Positions 27,613-37,055 of a stretch of DNA of 64,000 nucleotides are shown piece by piece. This DNA comes from Alteripontixanthobacter muriae (GTDB lineage: Bacteria > Pseudomonadota > Alphaproteobacteria > Sphingomonadales > Sphingomonadaceae): positions 1 through 64,000 of the forward strand of contig NZ_JAAFZT010000006.1 of the NCBI RefSeq assembly GCF_013336795.1. The letters are read 5' to 3'. The position numbers and the translations under genes were made by a program. Below the pieces are notes generated by a model. The model searched no databases. It saw only the letters and a list, made by a program, of their open reading frames with translations, and was not told the DNA's origin. Within the stretch, counting starts at the first letter, position 1. Each line of letters begins with the position of its first letter.

Positions 27613-27941
27613 GAGCGCGAGCCCTTTCCTGCCGCATCATCGCGGGCAGTTGGAGGCGCAGGCCGCTCCTTCTTCTTGTACATGGCAAGCATCCGTTCGG
27701 TCACGGCAAAGCCGCCGAAGATGTTGATGCTGGCCAGAACAACCGCAATCAACCCCAGCCACTTGGCTGCCGCGCTGCCGGCCTCGGCGCTGGCGATCAG
27801 CGCGCCGACGATGATGACGGAAGAAATGGCGTTGGTGACCGCCATGAGCGGCGTATGCAGCGCCGGGGTAACAGACCAGACCACGTAATAGCCGACAAAG
27901 CAGGCCATCACGAATATTGACAGAATGGCGATGAAAGTCAT
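27609..27941 (-). CDS. pntAB: NAD(P) transhydrogenase subunit alpha part 2
   Basis: 110 residues with three membrane spans: 'FIAILSIFVMACFVGYYVVW', a middle span, and 'WLGLIAVVLASINIFGGFAV'. 'TPALHTPLMAVTNAISSVI' is the family signature. This is the membrane part of the alpha subunit, split from the NAD-binding part as in Rhodospirillum rubrum-type enzymes. The C-terminal tail is charged and overlaps pntB by four bases. The usual partner pntAA lies upstream but is separated by the fasciclin gene. Confidence 0.94.
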   Translation of the reverse strand: MTFIAILSIFVMACFVGYYVVWSVTPALHTPLMAVTNAISSVIIVGALIASAEAGSAAAKWLGLIAVVLASINIFGGFAVTERMLAMYKKKERPAPPTARDDAAGKGSRS

Positions 27942-28013
27942 GCCCAGCCTCCCCCTCCGGCCCGTTCGGACCTGTTTGGAAGCAGCCTATCATGCCGCGC
28001 GTGTCTGTCGATG

Positions 28014-28050
28014 AAAAAGGGGCGCCGCTTGCCCAGAGGCAGCGGCGCCC
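28014..28050 (-). terminator. Terminator after the fasciclin gene
   Basis: A ten-base-pair perfect stem (28020-28029 with 28041-28050, GGGCGCCGCT type) around an 11-base loop is followed on the minus strand by five T. It separates pntAA-fasciclin from pntAB-pntB, which therefore must have their own promoter in the 70 bases before 27941 or depend on readthrough. Confidence 0.8.
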
Positions 28051-28077
28051 TTCTGAAATGCCGCAAGGCGGCTGTTG

Positions 28078-28689
28078 TTACATGCTCGGCATCAGAACGC
28101 CGTTGACGACGTGGATCACGCCGTTGGACTGCATGACATTAGCCTGCGTGACATAGGCGCTGCTTCCGCCCTTGCCCATGATCATGACATTGCCGTTCTG
28201 CATGTGGAAGGTCAGCGCTTCGCCCGCGACGGTATTGTAAGTGGCGGTTCCGCCGCCCGCGCGGATCTTGGCGGCGATGTCGGCAGCGGTGATGCGGCCG
28301 GGCACGACATGATAGGTGAGCACCTTCGTCAGCGCGGCCTTGTTGGCCGGCATCATCAGGCTGTTGAGTGCTGCCGCCGGAACCCGGTTAAAGGCTTCGT
28401 CGGTCGGCGCGAAGACGGTGAATGGCCCGGCGCTGTTCAGGGTGTCGACCAGGCCGGCCGCCTGCACTGCCTTGACCAACGTGGTATGGATAGGAGAGTT
28501 GACCGCGTTTTGAACGATGGTCTGGTTGGCGTACATCTCCGCGCCCCCGACCAGCGAGACATCGGCATTGGCCGAGGCCGATGTCTGCATGCCCATGTCG
28601 TCGGCCATGCCGGTCTGCATATTCGCACATCCGCCGAGCGCAATCAGGGCAGCGGTGGGTAGAATAGCGAGTTTCAGTGACTTCATCAT
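28078..28689 (-). CDS. Fasciclin-domain lipoprotein
   Basis: 203 residues from the ATG at 28689, preceded by an AGGAAG site; a longer frame to 28773 runs into pntAA. A lipobox (ALGGC) near residue 20 marks a lipoprotein. A FAS1 domain follows from about residue 60 with 'TLVKAVQAAGLVDTLNSAGP', 'FTVFAPTDEAF' (H1 box) and 'LTYHVVPG', and ends 'NGVIHVVNGVLMP' (H2 box). FAS1 domains mediate adhesion or ligand binding at the cell surface. It lies 58 bases after pntAA and ends in a strong terminator. Confidence 0.92.
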   Translation of the reverse strand: MMKSLKLAILPTAALIALGGCANMQTGMADDMGMQTSASANADVSLVGGAEMYANQTIVQNAVNSPIHTTLVKAVQAAGLVDTLNSAGPFTVFAPTDEAFNRVPAAALNSLMMPANKAALTKVLTYHVVPGRITAADIAAKIRAGGGTATYNTVAGEALTFHMQNGNVMIMGKGGSSAYVTQANVMQSNGVIHVVNGVLMPSM

Positions 28690-28747
28690 TGTTTCTTCCT
28701 CATGAACACGTCCCATGTGTGCTAACGCCTGAGGAAGCGGAACGGCT

Positions 28748-29884
28748 TCATTCCGGTGTCGATTGTCGTCCAAGCCGCGGGTGAACCACTTTCCCGTCTC
28801 GCGTCAGGCGGATGGCGTCACCGATTTCGTCGTCGAGCAGCGGGCGGCCACTTTCCTCGTCCCAGAAGGCGGAAAAGAAGTTGAAAAGATTGCGCGCATA
28901 AAGTGCCGATGCGTCTGCCGCGAGCAAGCCTGCCGTGTTGGCATGGCCGATCACCGTCACGCCATGAACCGTGACGGCTTCATCCGCGCGGCTGCCTTCG
29001 ACATTGCCGCCCTGCGCCACGGCGAGATCGTAAATGACGCTGCCGGGCTTCATGCTGGCGATCTGACTGTCGGAGATCAGCCGCGGTGCTGGCCTGCCGG
29101 GGATGAGCGCCGTAGTGATGACGATGTCCTGCTTGGCAATATGCGCCGATACAAGTTCGGCCTGCGCGGCGCGATATTCGTCGCTCATTTCCGAGGCATA
29201 GCCGCCGCTGCCCTCACCCTCGATGCCCTCCACATTCTCGACGAAGATCGGCTTCGCGCCCAGCGACTGGATCTGTTCCCTGGTCGCGGAACGAACGTCG
29301 GTCGCAGATACCTGCGCTCCAAGTCGCTTGGCGGTAGCAATCGCCTGCAGTCCGGCAACGCCAACCCCCATGACGAAGACTCGCGCGGCGCTGACCGTGC
29401 CGGCCGCTGTCATCATCATGGGAAAGGCACGGCCATAAGCGTTGGCGGCCAGCAACACCGATTTGTAGCCCGCAAGATTGGACTGGCTGGACAGCACATC
29501 CATGCTCTGCGCGCGGGTGATGCGCGGCATCAGTTCCATTGCCAGCGCTTCATATCCAGCCGCGCCGTAATCCCGCACCCGGTCTTCCCGGCTGAACGGG
29601 TCGAAGATGGCCGCGACCATGGCACCGGCTTTCGCACCGTGCAGGTCGGCAGCATCCGGTGCCTGAACGGCAAGCACGATGTCCGCCCCCGCGACTGCCT
29701 GCGCCCTGTCCGTTACGCGGGCGCCTGCCTCGACATAATCGGCGTCCGATATGGCCGCGCCCTGCCCTGCTCCAGTCTCCACGACCAGTTCTGCTCCCAG
29801 CGCGATAAACTTCCGCACCGTCTCCGGCGTCAGAGCTACACGGGATTCACGCTCGGCGCGTTCCCTCAGGGCAGCAATGCGCAA
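28748..29884 (-). CDS. pntAA: NAD(P) transhydrogenase subunit alpha part 1
   Basis: 378 residues from TTG at 29884, which gives the expected MRIAALRERAERESRVALTP start. The frame is open to 29947 but that extension overlaps the small upstream gene. This is the soluble NAD(H)-binding domain I: 'TPETVRKFIALGAELVVETGAG', 'AYGRAFPMMMTAAGTVSAARVFVMGVGVAGLQA' features (GxGxxG near residue 173), and 'TALIPGRPAPRLI'. The TTG lies two bases after the stop of the CoxIV-like gene, with no good Shine-Dalgarno sequence of its own, so it probably depends on coupled translation. Confidence 0.93.
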   Translation of the reverse strand: MRIAALRERAERESRVALTPETVRKFIALGAELVVETGAGQGAAISDADYVEAGARVTDRAQAVAGADIVLAVQAPDAADLHGAKAGAMVAAIFDPFSREDRVRDYGAAGYEALAMELMPRITRAQSMDVLSSQSNLAGYKSVLLAANAYGRAFPMMMTAAGTVSAARVFVMGVGVAGLQAIATAKRLGAQVSATDVRSATREQIQSLGAKPIFVENVEGIEGEGSGGYASEMSDEYRAAQAELVSAHIAKQDIVITTALIPGRPAPRLISDSQIASMKPGSVIYDLAVAQGGNVEGSRADEAVTVHGVTVIGHANTAGLLAADASALYARNLFNFFSAFWDEESGRPLLDDEIGDAIRLTRDGKVVHPRLGRQSTPE

Positions 29885-29886
29885 GT

Positions 29887-30012
29887 CTAGCTGGCAATCA
29901 GGAGAACGACGATCGCCACGATCACGCAGATCAGCGGGACCGACCATTTGAGATTTGCGATGAAGGCATCGTAGGTCTTGCCTGCGGCCTTCATGTCATT
30001 TGCGGACTTCAT
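29887..30012 (-). CDS. CoxIV-like (aa3-type oxidase subunit IV family) small membrane protein
   Basis: 41 residues. The ATG at 30012 has GAGG eight bases upstream. The peptide starts MKSANDMKAAGKTYDAF and has one membrane span (about 24-40, VPLICVIVAIVVLLIAS). The 'DMKAxxxTYxxFI' lead and single span match the bacterial aa3-type cytochrome c oxidase subunit IV family (PF07835). The gene directly precedes pntAA with two bases between stop and TTG start, so it is probably the first gene of that operon. Whether it joins a cytochrome oxidase or the transhydrogenase is not known. Confidence 0.78.
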   Translation of the reverse strand: MKSANDMKAAGKTYDAFIANLKWSVPLICVIVAIVVLLIAS

Positions 30013-30271
30013 CGTCTTTTCCTCGGCAGAATGATAATCCGTGCGACGATACCGCCATGCGGCCCGGCACTCAAGAGGCGGCCATTCGAAGCTTTCGGTA
30101 TTTCTCCGCAGCAGCCGAAATCACTGGACCTGTTGCCGAGGCAGGCCATCCCCGCTACATCACTGCTCAAAGAAAATCGGTCGCTCGCAAGCTTAATCAC
30201 ACGTTTACCCGTTCCCGGTAGTCCGGGGACGCGTACCGCAACGGGACGGTTTGGGACACGGTTTGACACTT

Positions 30272-31690
30272 ATGGCCGATAGCGAAGATCGCCTGCTGAT
30301 GCTTATCGACGATGAGCCGGCGCAAAGCAGGCTCATCACCGCGCTTGCCGCGCGTGAAGGCTGGCGTACGCTTGTGGTCAGCGATTCGGAAACGGCGATC
30401 GCCACGCTGGGTACGCGGCAGGGAATGCAGCTTTCTGCCATCATTCTCGACCAGTGGGTGCCCGGCGACGAGGCCTGCGACCTGATCTCCGAACTCAAGA
30501 AACGCCGTCCGGCCATGCCGATCCTCATGTTGACGGCCAGCGCGAGCCCGCTGCTTGCGGTCGAGGCGATGCGGGCCGGAGCGACCGATTACCTGATCAA
30601 GCCGGTCGCTCCCGACCGCCTGATGCAGGCGCTGCGCAGTGCCACCCGGCGCGAGGCTCCGCGCGACGAATTGCAACCTCTGACCGAAAAGATGGATGCC
30701 GAGCTGGATTTCGACGCCATGATCGGCACGGCCTCCACATTTCGCGCGGCGCTGGCCCGTGCGGCAAAGGCGGCGCGTGGGCACGGCCCGGTGCTGATCG
30801 AGGGGGAAAGCGGCACCGGCAAGGAAATGCTGATGCGTGCCATGCATGGCGCCAGCCCCCGATCGAAATCGCCGCTGCGCCTCATCAATATCGGCAGCGT
30901 ACCAGCAAATTCCATTGAATCGATCCTGTTCGGGCATGAGCAGAATGCTTTCCCGGGTGCTTTCGACCGGCAGGTTGGTGCCTTGCAAAGCAGCGACGGG
31001 GCCACGCTGGTCCTGGACGAGATCGACCGCCTGCCAGAAAGCCTGCAGGTCCGCCTGGCTGAAATGCTGGAAACAGGCATTGTCAGGCCAGTTGGCGCAA
31101 AGCATGGCTTCAAGGTCGATGTCCGGTTGGTTGCCGCCAGCAATCTGCCGCTGGGTGATCTTGCTGCGCAGGGGCTGTTCGAACCCCGGCTTGTGGATGC
31201 CATTTCCTCCACGCGCATCGTCCTGCCGCCGCTCCGCGAACGGACCGGCGACATTCCGGCCCTCGCCCGGCATTTCCTGGCGCGGATCGGTGAACAGCCC
31301 GGTCTTGTCGCACTCTCGATTTCGGACAGCGCGCTGGCCATGCTGGCCGCTTATGGCTGGCCGGGCAACGTGCGCCAGTTGCAAACCGTCCTGTTCCGCG
31401 CTGCGGTGTTCTGCGATGGCGAGACACTGACACCTGAAAGTTTCCCGCAGCTGTTGAAGCTGATCGGCGACACCGACGAAGCGCGCAATATTACGCAGGA
31501 AGGGGTCGGCGTCCTTCTCTACACCGATGATGGCAATCTGCGCCCGCTGGAAGAAATCGAGGCAGACGTGATCCGCCTTGCCATCGGGCATTACCGCGGA
31601 AGGATGACGGAGGTTGCCCGTCGCCTCGGCATCGGGCGCTCGACACTCTACCGCAAGCTTGGCGATCTTGGAATAGACGACGCCGCCTGA
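30272..31690 (+). CDS. Response regulator with AAA+ (sigma-54 type) and Fis domains, atypical GAFTGA
   Basis: 472 residues from the ATG at 30272; a TTG at 30251 is less likely. The receiver domain has acidic 'IDDEP', phospho-acceptor Asp60 ('IILDQWVPG') and Lys in 'LIKPV'. The AAA+ core has Walker A GESGTGKE at 178-185 and Walker B 'LVLDEID'. The loop that contacts sigma-54, normally GAFTGA, reads NAFPGA (225-230). A Fis-type helix-turn-helix ends the protein ('EVARRLGIGRSTLYRKL'). The altered loop suggests it may not open sigma-54 promoters, and it may act as a repressor or sigma-70 regulator like TyrR or some NtrC relatives. No histidine kinase gene is adjacent. Confidence 0.9.
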   Translation: MADSEDRLLMLIDDEPAQSRLITALAAREGWRTLVVSDSETAIATLGTRQGMQLSAIILDQWVPGDEACDLISELKKRRPAMPILMLTASASPLLAVEAMRAGATDYLIKPVAPDRLMQALRSATRREAPRDELQPLTEKMDAELDFDAMIGTASTFRAALARAAKAARGHGPVLIEGESGTGKEMLMRAMHGASPRSKSPLRLINIGSVPANSIESILFGHEQNAFPGAFDRQVGALQSSDGATLVLDEIDRLPESLQVRLAEMLETGIVRPVGAKHGFKVDVRLVAASNLPLGDLAAQGLFEPRLVDAISSTRIVLPPLRERTGDIPALARHFLARIGEQPGLVALSISDSALAMLAAYGWPGNVRQLQTVLFRAAVFCDGETLTPESFPQLLKLIGDTDEARNITQEGVGVLLYTDDGNLRPLEEIEADVIRLAIGHYRGRMTEVARRLGIGRSTLYRKLGDLGIDDAA

Positions 31691-31708
31691 CCGAAGCCTG
31701 CGCGAACG

Positions 31709-32725
31709 CTAATGCGCGTGCTGCCGGTTGGACATCTCCTCAGTCAGATCGCGCAACGCATCGGCCAATTGTCCTAATGTAAAGATCAGCGCTCCCTTGG
31801 CTGCGTGGTGAAAATTGCCCTCGCCTTCGCCTCCCAGCGCCACGGCCCTGGCCTCTTTCACATCCTTGTCGATTTCGTTCAGCGTGCCGCTCTCGGGGCT
31901 CTCTTCATTGCCCAAGGCCGTAAGGACCTTGCAGCTGTTCTTCTTGATGGCATCGATCTTGTCGATCAGTTCTTCGCCGAAGGAATCGTCTTCCTTCCCG
32001 ATCCGGTTGATGAAACGCGCGGCACCCCAGATCTGGTCCACATTGTCGATCTGGTCGTCGTAAAATGCGCTGTCGTTCATATGAATCGAACTGGATGCGT
32101 CCCGGGCGGCAGAAATGTTCTCGTCATAATTGCGGCGGGCATCCTTGTCGCTTTTATCCTTGTCTCCGACCCGGTCGATCGCCTGATCCACATAGTCGGC
32201 CAGCGCATTCATCGCACGGCGCAGATGGCGCATCGCCCTCTTCTCGGAACTCTCGCGCCAGACGATCAGCGACACCAATGTGCCGATTACGACCCCGACA
32301 CCGATCGCCAGGCTGCGATCGATGGCGGTCTGCATCACATCGGAATCAGAACCAAGGGCAAGTGCGACTGCGGCAACGGTGCCGTATCGCCATTCGGACT
32401 TGAAGCCAGCCACGAAATTGATCGCGAGCATGGACAGGGCCAATGCCGCTGCCGTGCCGTAGCCGGAGGGCATCAATGTGAGGCATGCGAAGCCGATCGC
32501 TGCACCCACGACCGTGCTGACGAACCGGTCTTTCGCTTCACTCATCGCGGCCCCGGCCGTCGGCTGAATGACCATGACGGCGCTCAGCACACCAATGAAG
32601 CGTTCGGGCATGCCGGTTGCTTTCATCAGCGAGAACATGATCGCGGCAGCCAGAGCGGATTGGAAGGCAAGGCGCGTGGCATCGCGCAACTCCCCCTTCG
32701 AGATATCGATATCGGGCAAGTGCAT
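31709..32725 (-). CDS. FUSC family membrane protein
   Basis: 338 residues. Five to six hydrophobic spans occupy about residues 15-160 ('FQSALAAAIMFSLM', 'FIGVLSAVMVIQPTAGAAM', 'SLAIGVGVVIGTLVSLIVWRES'). A long charged cytoplasmic part with helical, Asp/Lys-rich segments follows. This is the half-size fusaric-acid-resistance/aromatic-acid-exporter type. Substrate unknown. It converges with the response-regulator gene (18 bases apart) and is divergent from the SDR gene. Confidence 0.82.
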   Translation of the reverse strand: MHLPDIDISKGELRDATRLAFQSALAAAIMFSLMKATGMPERFIGVLSAVMVIQPTAGAAMSEAKDRFVSTVVGAAIGFACLTLMPSGYGTAAALALSMLAINFVAGFKSEWRYGTVAAVALALGSDSDVMQTAIDRSLAIGVGVVIGTLVSLIVWRESSEKRAMRHLRRAMNALADYVDQAIDRVGDKDKSDKDARRNYDENISAARDASSSIHMNDSAFYDDQIDNVDQIWGAARFINRIGKEDDSFGEELIDKIDAIKKNSCKVLTALGNEESPESGTLNEIDKDVKEARAVALGGEGEGNFHHAAKGALIFTLGQLADALRDLTEEMSNRQHAH

Positions 32726-32844
32726 GGTCTCGTAACTGACCGGCTTGCGACTCGTTTCAATTTATCCACCGACGGAGCGGCTCGGGAGCAGCCAAGGGGT
32801 AAACCCTGCTTGCCGCGCATTGCTGCTGCGACTAGCCTTGCGGC

Positions 32845-33606
32845 ATGGATGACATCGTGAAGTTCGCAGGAAAGACCGCGCTGATTACCGGCGCAGCGTC
32901 GGGCATCGGTGCCGCCGTGGCGCGTTGGCTGGATGGGCGCGGGGTTGCGCGCCTGATTTTGATCGATCGCGACGGGCATGGATTACGAGGCCTTGGCCTT
33001 TCCTGCGAAACGGATTGCCATGAAGCCGATGTGGCTGATCCCGCTTTCTGGCAGAAGCTGGAGCCCGAACTGGAGGGTCTGGACTGCGCTCTTGCCAATG
33101 CCGGGATCGGTGCCAGCGGAGTAATGGCAGAGCAGTCCTTTGCGGATTGGCGCCGTGTCATGAATGTGAACCTCGACGGCGCCTTCCTGACCATGTCGAC
33201 CGCTATCCGGGCCATGCGCGCCTCGGGCGGCGGAAGTATCGTTGTCACATCTTCGGTGACCGGAGTGAAACCGGTGCCCGGCATCGGGGCCTATGGGGTC
33301 GCCAAGGCCGGTGTCGCCCACATGGCCCGCATTGCCGCAGCCGAGGTCGCGAAGGACAACATCCGCGTCAACGCAATCGCACCGGGCGGTGTCGATACGG
33401 CGATATGGGACAGCGGCGAGGATTTCCGGAAGAATGTCGCAGCACACGGGCGTGACACCGTGCTGAAGCAGATGGCCGTCACGACGCCGCGCGGCCAATT
33501 CGCGACACCCGATGAACTGGCTGGCGAAATCGGCTTCCTGCTATCCGACCTGTCGGCCAATATCACCGGCAGCGTGCTGGTGAGCGACGGCGGTTATTCG
33601 CTGTAG
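32845..33606 (+). CDS. SDR family oxidoreductase
   Basis: 253 residues. A classical short-chain dehydrogenase: cofactor loop 'TGAASGIG' at about 15-22, 'LANAGIGAS' (NAG), catalytic Ser in 'VVTSSVTG', 'YGVAK' (YxxxK), and 'NAIAPGGVDT'. An Asp in 'LILIDRDG' after the second strand suggests NAD rather than NADP. Substrate unknown. It is monocistronic, divergent from the FUSC gene. Confidence 0.92.
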   Translation: MDDIVKFAGKTALITGAASGIGAAVARWLDGRGVARLILIDRDGHGLRGLGLSCETDCHEADVADPAFWQKLEPELEGLDCALANAGIGASGVMAEQSFADWRRVMNVNLDGAFLTMSTAIRAMRASGGGSIVVTSSVTGVKPVPGIGAYGVAKAGVAHMARIAAAEVAKDNIRVNAIAPGGVDTAIWDSGEDFRKNVAAHGRDTVLKQMAVTTPRGQFATPDELAGEIGFLLSDLSANITGSVLVSDGGYSL

Positions 33607-33714
33607 TTGGAAAACGCTTGCGCAGGGCTCCACGCAACGTTGGCTGGCGAATAGGCGCTCCCATGGCAGTTTGCACAAGGCAAGACCCGAAAAGCCAAGC
33701 CGCCCTTCATGACC

Positions 33715-34278
33715 CTATTGGTTCGATGCTCTTCGAAACAGCCATGCAGAAGCCAGCCAAAGCATGGCGAAGACGCTCAGACCGATTACCTCCATCTGCG
33801 GATTGCCATCCGAGGTGCCGTTCGCTTCGATTAGAAGGGCCATACTGACGGCCATGTGGACGCTTGCCGCCGCGAGCATCGCCTTGGCCATGTGCGTTGC
33901 CTGACCCCAGGCCATGATGCTGCCGAAGATTGCAACCAATATGGCCGTGAAGAAATAGGCGTTGTGCGCCTCGTCCTCGGACCCGACCAGCCCGACGGCT
34001 CCATTCACCACCACCAGCCCGAAAGCTGCCGCAAGAGCCGCTCCTGCGCCTGCCAGATAGGCGAAATTAGGCGATCTGCGCGCAGCCACATCAAAGATCG
34101 CGCTGCCGGAAAGGAGGATGATAGTGATGCCTACGAAATCGCCGAAGCTCCACCCGAAGTGACCATGCGTGAGTTGCACCGCAATGGGCAGGAGCATGAG
34201 ACCGCCCGCAATCGATAAAGCCGCGATTCGCCACGGCGCGCTGTTCCAATGTGCCCTGTTTCTCGAACTCTCTTGCAT
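33715..34278 (-). CDS. Multi-span membrane protein, unknown function
   Basis: 187 residues from the ATG at 34278, which has GAGGAG eight bases upstream; an earlier in-frame start at 34383 lacks one. Five hydrophobic segments are visible, including 'FVGITIILLSGSAIFDVAA', 'FAYLAGAGAALAAAFGLVVVNGAVG' and 'EVIGLSVFAMLWLASAWLF'. A His-rich loop ('THGHFGW') follows the first span. No family is recognised with confidence. It stands alone. Confidence 0.7.
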   Translation of the reverse strand: MQESSRNRAHWNSAPWRIAALSIAGGLMLLPIAVQLTHGHFGWSFGDFVGITIILLSGSAIFDVAARRSPNFAYLAGAGAALAAAFGLVVVNGAVGLVGSEDEAHNAYFFTAILVAIFGSIMAWGQATHMAKAMLAAASVHMAVSMALLIEANGTSDGNPQMEVIGLSVFAMLWLASAWLFRRASNQ

Positions 34279-34544
34279 CTCTCGACTCCTCGTTTGCTGA
34301 CGCCAAGCTTGGAAGAGAGGTCGGTGAATTACATGAGCATTATCTGAGCATTTAATGAAAAACGCGGCGGTACAGGGTAGCAAGCAGCAACATCTCTTCG
34401 GCCGGATCCAAAACCGCTTGCGGGGTCGTGAGCGGGCCGACCGCTACGCGGCTCTGATATGAATCTTGCGAATGGCTGAGGTCAGATGATGCGCCGCGCT
34501 GAGGTGCAGGTTTGACTATCCAACCCGCGTCTTGCGGCAATCAA

Positions 34545-35660
34545 TCAATCGGTCGGCAGATCGCTGAAATCCGTGAGCGCCGCATCGCGCATGCCGCGCC
34601 AGACATTTCGGGCCTGAACCGTTTCGAAAACATCGTGCACGCGCAGGATGTGAACGCCTGCTTCCATCCCCTTCACTGCCAAGGCGATGCTGCCGCCGAG
34701 GCGCTGGTGGCTTGCGGCCTCGTTCGACAAGGCGCCGATCATCCGCTTGCGGCTGGCGCCGAGCAGCAGCGGCTGACCCAATGCGTGGAACAGCGGAAGC
34801 GCATTCAGCAGCGCGAGATTGTCGGCAAGAGACTTGCCGAAGCCGATGCCCGGATCGAGGATGATGTTGGCGGCGGAAATGCCCGCCTCCAGCGCCGCGT
34901 CGCGGCGGGCGGCCAGCCAGTCGAACACATCGTACACCACGTTGCCGTAATCGGCATCGCCGTGCAGACTGCTTCCATCTGCGCCCGGCGCGTGCATCAG
35001 AACAATCGGGCAATTCCGTGCGGCAACCAGTTCGAGGCTGCGGGGATCATGGCGAAGGGCGCTGACATCGTTGATGATGTGCGCGCCCCTGTCCAGCGCC
35101 GCCTCCATCACAGCGGGACGGCGCGTGTCCACGCTGATGGCGGCACCCATGCCGGCGGAATATTCTACTGCGGGGATCACGCGCTCAAGCTCGTCCCCCT
35201 CCCAAACGGCGGGTGCGCCGGGGCGGGTGCTCTCGCCGCCGATGTCGATGATCGCCGCCCCGCCCTCCAGCATGGCGGCAGCGTGTTCCCGGCCTGCCTC
35301 CGCATTATCCAGAAACTTGCCGCCGTCGGAAAAACTGTCGGGGGTGACATTCAGGATGCCCATCACCTGCGGCTGATCGAGCCTGATCGTCCGCTGCCCC
35401 AGGGTAAGGGGCGCATGAACGCTGCGCAGCCCCGCCCATTGCGCTTCTGCATCCTCGCCCACGCTGTCAGGCAGTTGCCCCAGGACTGCGGCGATCCCAT
35501 CGGCGTCGGAAAGCCAGCGCTCGACCACACGATCGTCCCGCCGCAGGACCACGGCGACGCGGTGAGCATAGACCATCCCGCCGCCGATGCGGATTGCATT
35601 GCCTTCTTCAGACTGCGGGCTTGCAGCAAGGCCGATGGGCCGAAGATAGACCTTGTCCAT
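34545..35660 (-). CDS. folP: Dihydropteroate synthase
   Basis: 371 residues. DHPS condenses p-aminobenzoate with dihydropterin pyrophosphate in folate synthesis and is the sulfonamide target. The TIM barrel shows 'MGILNVTPDSFSDGGKF' near residue 99, 'AAIIDIGGESTRPGA', 'ISVDTRRPAVMEAA', 'INDVSA', 'DPGIGFGKSLADN' and 'LLGASRKR'. An extra N-terminal part of about 90 residues precedes the barrel, as in several sphingomonad FolP proteins. It is the last gene of rnhB-ccrM-folP, 11 bases after the ccrM stop. Confidence 0.95.
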   Translation of the reverse strand: MDKVYLRPIGLAASPQSEEGNAIRIGGGMVYAHRVAVVLRRDDRVVERWLSDADGIAAVLGQLPDSVGEDAEAQWAGLRSVHAPLTLGQRTIRLDQPQVMGILNVTPDSFSDGGKFLDNAEAGREHAAAMLEGGAAIIDIGGESTRPGAPAVWEGDELERVIPAVEYSAGMGAAISVDTRRPAVMEAALDRGAHIINDVSALRHDPRSLELVAARNCPIVLMHAPGADGSSLHGDADYGNVVYDVFDWLAARRDAALEAGISAANIILDPGIGFGKSLADNLALLNALPLFHALGQPLLLGASRKRMIGALSNEAASHQRLGGSIALAVKGMEAGVHILRVHDVFETVQARNVWRGMRDAALTDFSDLPTD

Positions 35661-35671
35661 GCGCCTGCGTC

Positions 35672-36859
<1,188 letters not shown>

Positions 36860-36891
36860 TCATATTCCCCCTGCTGACTTATCCACAGGGT

Positions 36892-36926
36892 GAATCCTTG
36901 AGGACTCCAGGTCAAGATAACATTAA
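36892..36926 (-). promoter_or_regulatory. Candidate CtrA box and paired GANTC sites before ccrM
   Basis: On the minus strand the sequence TTAA-N7-TTGA occupies 36912-36926, one mismatch from the CtrA consensus TTAA-N7-TTAA. Two GANTC sites lie between it and the ccrM start: GACTC at 36903-36907 and GAATC at 36892-36896, 11 bases apart, which is one helical turn. The box is 53 bases from the ATG. In Caulobacter ccrM is activated by CtrA and its promoter region carries GANTC sites sensitive to methylation, so this layout fits the known model; binding here is inferred. Confidence 0.6.
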
Positions 36927-37055
36927 CCTTGACGCGATCTTTACGTTTGTCCGCCTAGAGGGAACGAAAGAAGTCCGCTACAAGATATTGTTTGGAATAA
37001 GCTTTCCGGCAGGCCACCTGTTGCGGTGTTGCGCGCAGGACTCACTCGGACGCGT

